Below, piece after piece: positions 9,319 to 17,615 of a stretch of 64,000 nt of DNA. The DNA lies in assembly GCF_030068455.1 (NCBI RefSeq), contig NZ_JAQOSQ010000004.1, positions 62,001 through 126,000 of the forward strand. Reading direction: 5' to 3'. Position numbers and translations under genes: made by a program. The notes beneath the pieces were generated by a model. The model did no database searches and was not told the DNA's origin. It was given only the letters and a program-made list of their open reading frames with translations. Numbering within the stretch: position 1 is the first letter of the stretch; each line of letters begins with the position of its first letter. This DNA is from Roseofilum casamattae BLCC-M143 (GTDB lineage Bacteria; Cyanobacteriota; Cyanobacteriia; Cyanobacteriales; Desertifilaceae).

Positions 9319-11670
9319 CTAACTTTTCGCAAAATGCTCCCGCAGCTTATCGTGGAGAAATCGATATCTTCCCCCCACTTGGTTTAACAGTCGCAACTCT
9401 GCCGCATAGGTGAGAAACTTGCTATAATTCCAAGGAATGACACCTTTTTTACACAGCATTATCCGCAAGCTCAAATGTTGAATGCAGGCTTTCCCTCCTC
9501 CAAAAGAGAGACTGACCAATACACTGATTATGAAGCCGCTCATCAACGCATTAGTAAGATTTATCGATGCTCCACTAGCCCAGTCAGGTAAAAGAAATAT
9601 AACTATCATTGCCGGAAAAATCATTGGTATTAAGATTACAGCATTTTTTGCTGAATTTCGGATACCTTGATTGGGTCTTGAACTGATAACTGTTTCAGCC
9701 CTTTGTCCGAAAAATATTCCCTCAGATAATCCCCAAAATAGCCCAGAGGCTAGACCTCGAACTATCCCGAAAGTCAGACCCTGAATTATTCCAAAATTAA
9801 TCCCTCGAATTATCCCAAAAAATAGTCCCAAGACTAGAACAGTAACAATGATATTTCTCGTGTTTTTCGGCCAATCATAAAACTCTACGAGTTCGATATA
9901 AAGGTCTGTCGTTGCTCCAAAAAAAACGCCAAAAGCCACTCCAATAATCAGACAAACAACAAAGGAAAAAATGAACGCCAAAAAGAGAGAAAAATATGTT
10001 ATTTCTAGGTCATACTCTGCAATTACAAGGAAGACAAAAGGTGTTATTATTATGCATAAAAATACCCAAAGAAAAAGTCCATAAACAACAGAAGCAATCA
10101 TTCTAAAACACCAATATTCTCGTCCATTAGCTAATAGATCTTTTTGCATTTCTTCAATATAAAAATCTGTCTGACCTTGTAGCTTTAGGCTCTGGGCAAG
10201 CCAGGTCAAATAATCGCGCGTTTGCTCTGGGCTATATTTTCTCCGTGCTCTAGCTGTTGACTCCATTAATTTACACTGCACATAAGCTTCTAGTAAGGTT
10301 GCTTCTGTCTCCTGTCCATCCGTACTTTGACGACTATTAATCCCTTGGAGATAAGCTACCGGAATTAGATGCAAAAATAAAGGAATTGTTGCTAACTCTA
10401 AAAGTACCGGATCTCTTTGAATCTGCGGCCACAAGTCCTTCCGCTTTAACCCCTGTAAATATTTTTGAATCTGGTTATCGTCCAGGGCTTGCAGATAAAT
10501 AGCTCCGTGCAACATTTCTAGTATAGCTTCCCCTTCCCGATATTCCTGCTGCCGACAACAGACTACTAGGGACAACTGAGGAGAGTAGAGTATACCTTCT
10601 CGTAAAAAGCAATTAATCTGGTCGATACAATCCTTTTGTCGAGTTAACCCGACTTCATCCAACCCATCAATCAACGGTAATAACTGCCCTTGTTGCAGTG
10701 CTACTTCTGTATGGGCTAGTGGAATATTGTAGCGGTCTTTTAAGTCTTGGACTAACCACTGACCAATAGTCATTTTTCCTGGATACCGAGACATTTCAAA
10801 TAACACGGGAATTGGCTGTTGAGAACTGGAAGTTTGCAGTTGCGCTTTTGCAAGTAAATCTCGCGCCAACTCCAGCAGCATTGTCGTTTTTCCTGCTCCC
10901 GGTTCCCCTAAAATCAGCAATCTTCCGCCAATCTCCGGCTTATGGAAAATATCAATAATGCGCTCTTGTGGTGCTACAACTTGCCGCTCTTTCCCGTTCA
11001 ACATTCCCCATAATCGCCGAGGACGCAACCAACCTGACAAAAATCCCTGTTGGTTAGGCTCGGGAGACTGAATCTCTGGTTGTGCTGCTCGTCCCACCTG
11101 TTCTCGTCGGTCTTCCATTCTCAAGGGAATGGGATTTTTCTCGTGCTGTTTGTGCAGAGCATCGTCTAGTCGTTTTTCCACCTCCAGACTCATGGCATTG
11201 TGCAAATTTTTCCGCCACTGTTGTAGACTATCCGCCGATACTCTTACCTCTGTCCTCAGTACTGGGATGAATGATTCTCCTTGCCGCAACGCCAGTAACA
11301 ATAAGGCGATGGGTGGAAACAGCACGCCAAAGACAAACAATCCGACAGCCGTATATCCCAGCATTTCTACTACATTTTTCGGGAGAGCTGTCCATTGCAT
11401 CAGCATCCAAAGGGAAGCAAAGGCAAATCCTGTAATACATAATCCTGTCACCCACACCCAACGAGTGCGCGCGTCTGCTTCGGAGCGCTCGGACACAGAA
11501 TTGGCAACATAGGGCAACACCCCAAACAATATAGCAATACCCATTACCACAAGTGTGGGATGATTCCAGTCTGGTAAAACCTGCTCGGAGGCTTTGTTAA
11601 TGCAAAGTCCTAACCCAAAATTTGCTGCAGCCGTGATGAACGGCAGTGTAATCTGGCTACTCTTGCTCAT
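9319..11670 (-). CDS. Membrane-anchored NACHT-family NTPase
   Basis: This 783-residue STAND-type NTPase probably acts as a signalling or defence switch; its actual trigger is unknown. It has three to four N-terminal membrane segments (about 40-55, 72-92, 104-128), a linker, and a NACHT domain with Walker A GEPGAGKTT (255-263) and Walker B LPLIDGLDEVG (D335). A helical region follows, then a second membrane domain (about 515-700). The last part contains a Gly-containing octapeptide repeat (see 9705-9835). The C-terminal piece contains RYRFLHDKLREHFA, like the end of other cyanobacterial NACHT proteins. It is the last gene of a minus-strand series with the Tudor-like and TPR genes and sits next to tRNA-Leu. 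Confidence 0.85.
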   Translation of the reverse strand: MSKSSQITLPFITAAANFGLGLCINKASEQVLPDWNHPTLVVMGIAILFGVLPYVANSVSERSEADARTRWVWVTGLCITGFAFASLWMLMQWTALPKNVVEMLGYTAVGLFVFGVLFPPIALLLLALRQGESFIPVLRTEVRVSADSLQQWRKNLHNAMSLEVEKRLDDALHKQHEKNPIPLRMEDRREQVGRAAQPEIQSPEPNQQGFLSGWLRPRRLWGMLNGKERQVVAPQERIIDIFHKPEIGGRLLILGEPGAGKTTMLLELARDLLAKAQLQTSSSQQPIPVLFEMSRYPGKMTIGQWLVQDLKDRYNIPLAHTEVALQQGQLLPLIDGLDEVGLTRQKDCIDQINCFLREGILYSPQLSLVVCCRQQEYREGEAILEMLHGAIYLQALDDNQIQKYLQGLKRKDLWPQIQRDPVLLELATIPLFLHLIPVAYLQGINSRQSTDGQETEATLLEAYVQCKLMESTARARRKYSPEQTRDYLTWLAQSLKLQGQTDFYIEEMQKDLLANGREYWCFRMIASVVYGLFLWVFLCIIITPFVFLVIAEYDLEITYFSLFLAFIFSFVVCLIIGVAFGVFFGATTDLYIELVEFYDWPKNTRNIIVTVLVLGLFFGIIRGINFGIIQGLTFGIVRGLASGLFWGLSEGIFFGQRAETVISSRPNQGIRNSAKNAVILIPMIFPAMIVIFLLPDWASGASINLTNALMSGFIISVLVSLSFGGGKACIQHLSLRIMLCKKGVIPWNYSKFLTYAAELRLLNQVGGRYRFLHDKLREHFAKS
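9705..9835 (-). repeat. Octapeptide repeat region in the NACHT protein membrane domain
   Basis: The encoded protein reads FGIIRGIN, FGIIQGLT, FGIVRGLA, SGLFWGLS, EGIFFG: about four and a half units of eight residues, corresponding to imperfect 24-base tandem units. Glycine recurs at fixed positions within a hydrophobic stretch. Confidence 0.7.
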
Positions 11671-11785
11671 TGCTTAATCCAACCCACCTGTCTCTATGGT
11701 AGCGTCAGCTCGAGTTGGTTAGAGTAAGTAAACACAAATGCGTTAATAACGCCCCCTACTCAATTGAAATTGTCCTTAACAAATC

Positions 11786-13084
11786 TCAACATATCTCGTC
11801 TAAATCCACCCATTCATCATCAAAATCTTCATCCAGGTAACGGACTCGATATTGATGGTTATCAATTTTGTAAATTTGGGCAGTGTACCAGGTTTCGTCC
11901 TCATCATCCCACACTTTGACTTTCTGATTGATGCTATGCCCATTATCGTCAGCATCGGTAAAGTTACAAGCGCGCGCGTTCTTTTCTTTCACCCATTCAT
12001 CTTCGGAGGAACCGGAACCGGTATAATGGACAAAGTAGCGATTCTTATTATTTTTAACTTTAATTTGGCGGATGGTTGCTTCGTACCAATCTTCTTCGTA
12101 CTTATCCCAAACTTCGATGGTATCTCCGGTAGAAAATGCTCCGTCTGCCGCAGATTCGTCAACCTCTTCTCCGGTGAGGGTTTCTCCTTCACTTTGCAAT
12201 AACTGATATGCCTCTAAAATGAGACGTTGCGCAACGGTTTGAATGCCTGTATGTTCGTAATAGTTCGTCGCTCCATCTAAAAAAGCGGCAACAAAACTGA
12301 GATTATCATCTGCCATTTGGATAAAGTTACCCAAATGATTGAAAATGGTTTCCGGAGTCAGTCCGGTTTTCTCGACAAACTGACTCATCCAACCTTCAAC
12401 CGCATCAAAACATTGATTGACAAATCCGATGCGATCGCCAGTCGTCTCCCCCGGAATCTGGTCTTGAATTCCGGAAAAGACAGCGTTTCCTGCTACCTTT
12501 GCCGGAGTCATTCCTTGAATCGTACTATGAATCTTCATGAGAAAATTCGGTCCCAAGGGCAAAATACCATCAATAGAAACTAATGCAACCATGCGAATGA
12601 GTCCGGCATTGTGATAATTTTCTGCCAGAGATTTGGCAAAGATTTGCGGATTGGGTTGGGGAATGCCATTCAGTTTGCAAAAGGCAATGACTTCTACGGC
12701 AATTTTGAGTAAGAGATCGACGGATTGAATGGTTTCGGCTTTGGGAGTAAGATTGTTGAGAAATGAGAGAAAACTGATTTTTTCACCGACTTTATTGGCT
12801 AACGCGGCTGTTCCCATAGCCACATCGGCTTTATCGATCGCCTGATACAGTTGCACGGCGCCTCGATATCCTGTTTTCGGATCGAGATAGAGAGCGGCAG
12901 CGCGATCGCGAATTCGTTGAATAATTTGCGGATCGGTTTCTCCAGTGAAATGGGCGATCGTGGCATCAAAGCCAACCAGATTATTCCACTCTCCGGGAGC
13001 GACAAAATCTAAAGCCTTTAAAGTCTTGACGGTAATATTATCTTTGGGTAATTCATCGACAAGCTGAATAATTGAACCGGACAT
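11786..13084 (-). CDS. Unknown protein with two C-terminal Tudor/agenet-like repeats
   Basis: I do not recognise the N-terminal part of this 432-residue protein (1-310), which looks mostly helical and soluble, with no signal peptide or membrane segment. The C-terminus has two related beta-barrel-like repeats, at about 319-367 (IEVWDKYEEDWYEATIRQI through YFVHYTGSG to DEWV) and 388-430 (VKVWDDEDETWYTAQIYKI through YRVRYLDE to DEWV). The pattern V-W-D-x5-W-Y-x-A-x-I, then Y-x-V-x-Y, then EWV is that of Tudor-knot/agenet domains, more familiar from eukaryotic chromatin proteins. The ligand is unknown. It lies 42 bases after the TPR gene and 115 bases before the NACHT gene, so co-transcription is possible. 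Confidence 0.7.
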   Translation of the reverse strand: MSGSIIQLVDELPKDNITVKTLKALDFVAPGEWNNLVGFDATIAHFTGETDPQIIQRIRDRAAALYLDPKTGYRGAVQLYQAIDKADVAMGTAALANKVGEKISFLSFLNNLTPKAETIQSVDLLLKIAVEVIAFCKLNGIPQPNPQIFAKSLAENYHNAGLIRMVALVSIDGILPLGPNFLMKIHSTIQGMTPAKVAGNAVFSGIQDQIPGETTGDRIGFVNQCFDAVEGWMSQFVEKTGLTPETIFNHLGNFIQMADDNLSFVAAFLDGATNYYEHTGIQTVAQRLILEAYQLLQSEGETLTGEEVDESAADGAFSTGDTIEVWDKYEEDWYEATIRQIKVKNNKNRYFVHYTGSGSSEDEWVKEKNARACNFTDADDNGHSINQKVKVWDDEDETWYTAQIYKIDNHQYRVRYLDEDFDDEWVDLDEIC

Positions 13085-13126
13085 TATTTTTTCCTCATAA
13101 CCAATATTGTCGAACTGCAGACACGT

Positions 13127-14743
13127 CTATGACTCCTCTCGACGCAGCTTTAAAGTTTCCACTTGGTGCTTCAGAGCCGACGGATCGTTAGGATTAATCT
13201 CGATCGCCCGATCGAACGCCGCGATTGCCTCATCGATCCGTCCCAGCTCTCGCAACGCCAAACCCAGATTATCCCAAGCTTCGTGATAATCTGGTTTCAA
13301 ACTAATGCCCCGATCCAAAGCTGCGATCGCCTCCTCAAACCGCTTGAGATTCAATAAAGCTACTCCCTTATTTCCCCAAGCATCGTGAATATTCGGTTCG
13401 ATCGCTAAGGCTTTCTCATAGGACTCAATCGCCACTTGCGGTTGGCGCAACATGACCAAAGCATTACCGCGATTGAGCCAAGCCTTGTAATTGTTCGGTT
13501 GCAACCTCAAAGCGCGATCCCAATCGGCGATCGCTCCAGCATAATTTCCCGTTCTCGCTTGTTGCATGGCTCGATTGAATAAGGTGCTGGCCTCGTCAGT
13601 CCCTTGTCCGGACGAAGCCGCTTTCTCTTGATGGGCCTGATGAATATCGTAAAGCTGTTGATAAATCGCTTGGACAATTTCTTCTGGATCTTGGCTATTA
13701 ATTCCCATTTGCTGAGAAAATTGAGCGACTAACGTCGGAATTTCTCGGAATTTCTCCAGGAGTTGATTCAAACTCACCGTCTCGGTCCATTGTTGTCCGT
13801 TGGCAGTATAGGCGAGGTTAATAACCGGTTGTTGTTTAATATACTCTTCTACTGATTGAGGCGGTTCGGCTGGCAGTTCGGGTTCCGGTGCGGGAGCGAT
13901 CGCCTCTGTTCCTGTCTTGGTCGGCAGTTCGAGTGCGGGTTCCGGAGCTGCTTCTGGTGGTTGAGCGATCGCTGTGGGAGCGGGTTCTTCTGGAGTAGCT
14001 GTCACTTCCGCAGCGGGTTTTGGTGTCTCTGCTGGAGCCTTCACGACTTCCGGTTGGCGCTTCTGAGTCGATTGCAGATTCGCCACTTGTTCCAGATATT
14101 CCGCATCCAGTTCTACGGGATCGGCAAATGGCTGGGCCGAAATCTGCGACTGACTCGATTCCACACTAACAGGAGTCGCGGGAACCTCCACCACCGAGTC
14201 TTCCACACTCTCCACAGTCTCTACCGGAGGTTCGGGGTCTGCTGGAGGAGGAGACACAACAGCGCTCGTCTGTGGTGCGCTCTTCACCTTTGCGCTCGGA
14301 GTCATCTCGCCCCACATGGCATTACCCGGCGAAGGTTGGCTGCGCAAGCGTAACTGCAATCCAATTTCGTAGATCGACTCTCCCACCGCTTGCCATTTCG
14401 GCAGCGATCGCACCATTTCCCCAATCTTCATCATCTGGTTCGCCATGGCAATATTGGTCGAGCGGGTTCCGAGCAACCGGCTGCGATACTCTTGGAGCCA
14501 ATCTAACCACAATTCGGGACTGCCGCGATCGCCCAGCTTATCAAAAAACAGAGCAGCTCTTTCTGCCGGCCATCCCTGAGTCACCCCTTCCATCAATTGG
14601 CGGAATAAAAATTCATAATCTCCATCGCTCAAAGGAGGAAGTTTTTCTGAAGATTCTCCCGGAGATTCAGATGACTCGGACCGAGCCGAACTGTTTGTGG
14701 AGCCTTTCTCTTCAAGATTAAAGAAATTCCAAAGCTGCCTCAC
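13127..14743 (-). CDS. TPR-repeat protein with Pro/Glu-rich linker
   Basis: This 538-residue protein has no enzymatic domain that I recognise. The N-terminus (1-150) is Ser-rich then helical. Residues about 150-300 form a low-complexity linker dominated by Pro, Glu, Ala and Thr. The C-terminal region (about 395-530) carries four tetratricopeptide repeats, with the typical W..G.AL..L and A...Y..AL.I.P patterns (NYKAWLNRGNALVMLRQPQ, HDAWGNKGVALLNLKRFEE, YHEAWDNLGLALRELGRID). TPR arrays mediate protein contacts. It is probably the first gene of the minus-strand series with the Tudor-like and NACHT genes. Confidence 0.8.
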   Translation of the reverse strand: MRQLWNFFNLEEKGSTNSSARSESSESPGESSEKLPPLSDGDYEFLFRQLMEGVTQGWPAERAALFFDKLGDRGSPELWLDWLQEYRSRLLGTRSTNIAMANQMMKIGEMVRSLPKWQAVGESIYEIGLQLRLRSQPSPGNAMWGEMTPSAKVKSAPQTSAVVSPPPADPEPPVETVESVEDSVVEVPATPVSVESSQSQISAQPFADPVELDAEYLEQVANLQSTQKRQPEVVKAPAETPKPAAEVTATPEEPAPTAIAQPPEAAPEPALELPTKTGTEAIAPAPEPELPAEPPQSVEEYIKQQPVINLAYTANGQQWTETVSLNQLLEKFREIPTLVAQFSQQMGINSQDPEEIVQAIYQQLYDIHQAHQEKAASSGQGTDEASTLFNRAMQQARTGNYAGAIADWDRALRLQPNNYKAWLNRGNALVMLRQPQVAIESYEKALAIEPNIHDAWGNKGVALLNLKRFEEAIAALDRGISLKPDYHEAWDNLGLALRELGRIDEAIAAFDRAIEINPNDPSALKHQVETLKLRREES

Positions 14744-14797
14744 GATCGTTACCTTGGGTTGCGAACTTAGCTTCTATGTTACCAAAACAATGGGTTT

Positions 14798-14824
14798 AAA
14801 GCCCCGCCCTTCTAGGGCGGCTTT
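14798..14824 (+). terminator. Hairpin at the left end of the tnpB element, possible terminator
   Basis: AAAGCC-CC-GCCCT (14798-14810) pairs with AGGGC-GGCTTT (14814-14824) around a TCT loop, with a two-base CC bulge. The right arm runs straight into CTTTTT. It may be the subterminal palindrome of the element, a transcription stop, or both. Confidence 0.5.
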
Positions 14825-14853
14825 TTGCCAACTTCTCGTGTTATCGTAGTATT

Positions 14854-15975
14854 ATGAGAACTTATCAGTTTAAGCTATACCAACACAAGCGGAATAGATA
14901 CCTGAAGCGACAGATCAATGCTGCCGGCGTCATCTACAATCATTGTATAGCACTTCACAAACGGTACTACCGCTTGTGGGGCAAACACTTAAACTGTGCC
15001 CAACTGCAAAAACATATCGCTAGACGAAGAAAGCGTAATCCTTTTTGGCAGTTAGTTGGTTCTCAGGCGGTTCAAGATATTTGTCAGCGGATAGATAAAG
15101 CTTATCAGCTATTCTTCAAGCATCACGGAAAAGGTTTGAGACCCCCGAGTTTTAAGAAAGTCAAAAAATATAAATCCTTCACCCTAAAGCAAGCTGGCTA
15201 TAAATTCCTAGGTGGCAACAAGATAAAGATAGGCGCTCGAGTCTATAAGTTTTGTCAAAGCCGGGAAATAGAAGGTAAGATTAAGACTCTAACGGTAAAG
15301 CGAACGCCATTAGGCGAACTGTTTATAGCTGTTGTCGTTGATGGCTCAGAAAAAACGATCGCTCCCGAGTCTGGTAAAACAGCAGGGTTTGATTTTGGTT
15401 TGAAAGATTTTCTTACTTGCTCGGAAGGATTCAAGATTAAATCTCCTTTATTCCTGAAGCAGTCCATCAAGGAAGTTCGCGAAGCGTCCAAAGCTTTATC
15501 TAGCAAGCGAAAAGGCTCTAAAAATTGGAATAAGGCAAGGCTTAATTTGGCTCGCAAACATGAAGCCATTGCTAATCGTAGACGTGATTGGCACTGGAAA
15601 TTAGCCCATGAGTTAACCAATCGGTTTGATGTTTTGTACTTTGAGACTCTTAATCTCAAAGGAATGCAACAACTTTGGGGTAGAAAGATCGGCGATTTAG
15701 CATTGGCTGAATTTCTTTCCATTCTTGAATGTGTAGCTGCCAAAAAATCTAAGCGTGTAATTTATATCGATCGATGGTTTCCCAGTTCCAAAACTTGCTC
15801 TAAATGCGGACATGTACTGAAGGAATTGAAGTTGAAAGATCGTCAATGGTCTTGCCCTTCATGTTCGACGGAGCACGATCGAGATTTAAATGCTGCGAGA
15901 AATATTAAATCAGTTGGGGCATCAACTGATTCGTTAGGTGATGTCAGACAGTCCCAGACTGCTATTGCTGTTTGA
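14854..15975 (+). CDS. tnpB: TnpB RNA-guided nuclease
   Basis: TnpB is a small RuvC-type nuclease guided by an RNA made from the element's right end; it is the ancestor group of Cas12. The 373-residue protein is complete. The RuvC triad is visible as D180 (GFDFGLKDF), E264 (YFETLNLKGM) and D344 (DRDLNAARN). The zinc ribbon has C315, C318, C334 and C337 (CSKCGH, CPSCS). The N-terminal HTH-like part (about 1-60) is rich in Arg/Lys. With all catalytic residues in place it should be active. No tnpA lies nearby. Confidence 0.93.
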   Translation: MRTYQFKLYQHKRNRYLKRQINAAGVIYNHCIALHKRYYRLWGKHLNCAQLQKHIARRRKRNPFWQLVGSQAVQDICQRIDKAYQLFFKHHGKGLRPPSFKKVKKYKSFTLKQAGYKFLGGNKIKIGARVYKFCQSREIEGKIKTLTVKRTPLGELFIAVVVDGSEKTIAPESGKTAGFDFGLKDFLTCSEGFKIKSPLFLKQSIKEVREASKALSSKRKGSKNWNKARLNLARKHEAIANRRRDWHWKLAHELTNRFDVLYFETLNLKGMQQLWGRKIGDLALAEFLSILECVAAKKSKRVIYIDRWFPSSKTCSKCGHVLKELKLKDRQWSCPSCSTEHDRDLNAARNIKSVGASTDSLGDVRQSQTAIAV

Positions 15976-16015
15976 GCGAAGAATCCCTATGCTTTTAGGC
16001 TGGGGAGTATGTCAA
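15880..16015 (+). ncRNA. Candidate omegaRNA (guide RNA) overlapping the tnpB 3' end
   Basis: TnpB guide RNAs are known to span the 3' end of tnpB and the right end of the element. Here the region past the stop codon forms a likely hairpin (CCC...GC-TTTTAG-GC...GGG, about 15985-16004), followed by GTATGTCAA. The bases after 16015 would act as the guide. The 5' limit is a guess. Confidence 0.4.
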
Positions 16016-16198
16016 ATGGCTTGGTTAGACCAGCGATCGATTTCTTGACAACCTCTCCATTTCCAGGAGTCCCCAGCAGCAGATACAGTAGATGAAAGCG
16101 GCGATCGCGCCGGTCATCTTTATACGCAAGACTGGCTTAGCGCGATCGCGAAGACCTTAGAAACAACGCGAAGTCGGCAATGGCAGCAGATTCAATCC

Positions 16199-17536
16199 AT
16201 GGCCGATCGCTCTTATCCAAAGTTCCAATATACTGATACTCACATGACCTACGATCGCCCTCTCTATTCTGACGAACGCGGATTAGCATTAATGAATCAA
16301 TATTCGGGAGGATTTGCCATTGGGGCAATTTTCCAGCTCGCCGGACTGGTTAATCCCGATAGTTTGAGGCGATCGCTCGATTTTCTACAACAGTCCTATC
16401 CCCGTCTCAATTGTCGCATTGTCGGCGATCTGAAAAAACCGCAATTTCAAGAGGCGGGAACCGAACCCATTCCCCTCGAATTTATTCAAGAGTCAGACAA
16501 TCTGACTTGGCGGGATGTGGCCTTCAAAGAAGTAAATACTCCCCTTCCGCGCGAGAAATATTTGCTCAAATGTTTCCTGGTGTCCTCCTCGCCAACCAGC
16601 CACCACTTGATTAGCATCATTAACCATTGCATTACTGACGGTTTGTCTTTCATGCGGATGAATGATTTGCTGTTGAAATATTATGCCGACGCAGAAGAAG
16701 GAAAACCTTTAGAAAAACTGGAGGCTCCATTTCCAGAAAGCGATCGCGAAATGTCTTGGCGAACTCATGCTTTAGGCGCAAAATTTTCCAGTTTAAAAGC
16801 TTGGATACGACAAATATTTGCCACGCGATCGCATAATCCACAGCGATTAGTTCCCGACCAGAAACTTCCTGTCAAAGAACGACAAGGTAATTTTACCGAT
16901 CGCTTCCTCGAACTCGAGGTCTCCCGCGCGTTAATTCGTCGTTGCAAGGAAGAAAAAGCAAAACTCAACGGTACGGTTTCGGCTGCCATGATGCTGGCAG
17001 TGGCGGAAGAATTACCAAAGACGAAGAAAGAAAATTTGAATGTTTCGTGCCAATCTTATGTGGATTTGCGATCGCACACCACCCCTCGCACTAAAGATGA
17101 CTATATGGGACTGATGACCTCTTCGGTGTGTTCGTTCCACAAAATTAATCCGCAGACCGAAATTTGGGATATTTCCAAAGACATCGACGGACAAATTCAA
17201 GAACAGATTAAAACCGAAGACTTTAAACGCTATCCCATGTTGCTCGCCAACTTAATCGAACTGACTCTATCCGCTCCGGAAGATGCAACGCAAACCTTTT
17301 CCGTGACGAATTTGGGAAAAGTGCGGATGAAGAAGAGTTACGGAAATCTCGCTGTCGAACGCTTCTCCATGTTCCCTCATATTACGGTCTACAGCAACTT
17401 AATTGTCCTGTGCATGTATAAATTCCGCGATCGCCTCGGCTTCACTCTCTCCTACTCGTATCCCTCTCTCAGTTCGGAGCGAGTCGAGCGCATTGGCGAT
17501 CGGGTCGTCCAAATTTTAACCGATATCGTTAGTTAG
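16199..17536 (+). CDS. Condensation-domain-fold acyltransferase (HXXXDG)
   Basis: This 445-residue protein belongs to the CoA-dependent acyltransferase superfamily (NRPS condensation, alcohol acetyltransferase and PapA5-like enzymes). The active-site motif is present as H143-C-I-T-D147-G (NHCITDGLS), and the C-terminal half has the matching fold. It is likely to transfer an acyl group to an alcohol or amine; the substrates are unknown. There is no carrier protein or NRPS module beside it, so it is a stand-alone enzyme. The first in-frame ATG after the tnpB element is at 16016 but is cut off by a TGA at 16046; the frame is then open to 16199 (see findings). Confidence 0.75.
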   Translation: MADRSYPKFQYTDTHMTYDRPLYSDERGLALMNQYSGGFAIGAIFQLAGLVNPDSLRRSLDFLQQSYPRLNCRIVGDLKKPQFQEAGTEPIPLEFIQESDNLTWRDVAFKEVNTPLPREKYLLKCFLVSSSPTSHHLISIINHCITDGLSFMRMNDLLLKYYADAEEGKPLEKLEAPFPESDREMSWRTHALGAKFSSLKAWIRQIFATRSHNPQRLVPDQKLPVKERQGNFTDRFLELEVSRALIRRCKEEKAKLNGTVSAAMMLAVAEELPKTKKENLNVSCQSYVDLRSHTTPRTKDDYMGLMTSSVCSFHKINPQTEIWDISKDIDGQIQEQIKTEDFKRYPMLLANLIELTLSAPEDATQTFSVTNLGKVRMKKSYGNLAVERFSMFPHITVYSNLIVLCMYKFRDRLGFTLSYSYPSLSSERVERIGDRVVQILTDIVS

Positions 17537-17615
17537 GAATAAGTACAGTCAATTCAATGATTCATTCTTCAGATAGCCAGGGAAGCGATCGCGTAAAATA
17601 CGGATAACGTGCATC

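Larger units (their letters stand above)
14798..16015 (+). mobile_element. tnpB-only IS200/IS605-family element (IS1341 type)
   Basis: The element consists of a subterminal hairpin on the left (14798-14824), one tnpB gene and a right end with a structured tail finishing in GTATGTCAA (about 15980-16015), the usual style of IS605-family right ends. There is no tnpA transposase, so it would have to be moved in trans. TTAC at 14779-14782 could be the recognised flank on the left, but the exact left boundary is uncertain. It separates the TPR gene from the acyltransferase-like gene. Confidence 0.6.

Noticed and set aside
9178-9330. tRNA-Leu as an integration site for the accessory block up to 16 kb
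   Set aside because: I found no second copy of the tRNA 3' end on the far side of the block and no integrase gene, so an attachment site cannot be claimed.
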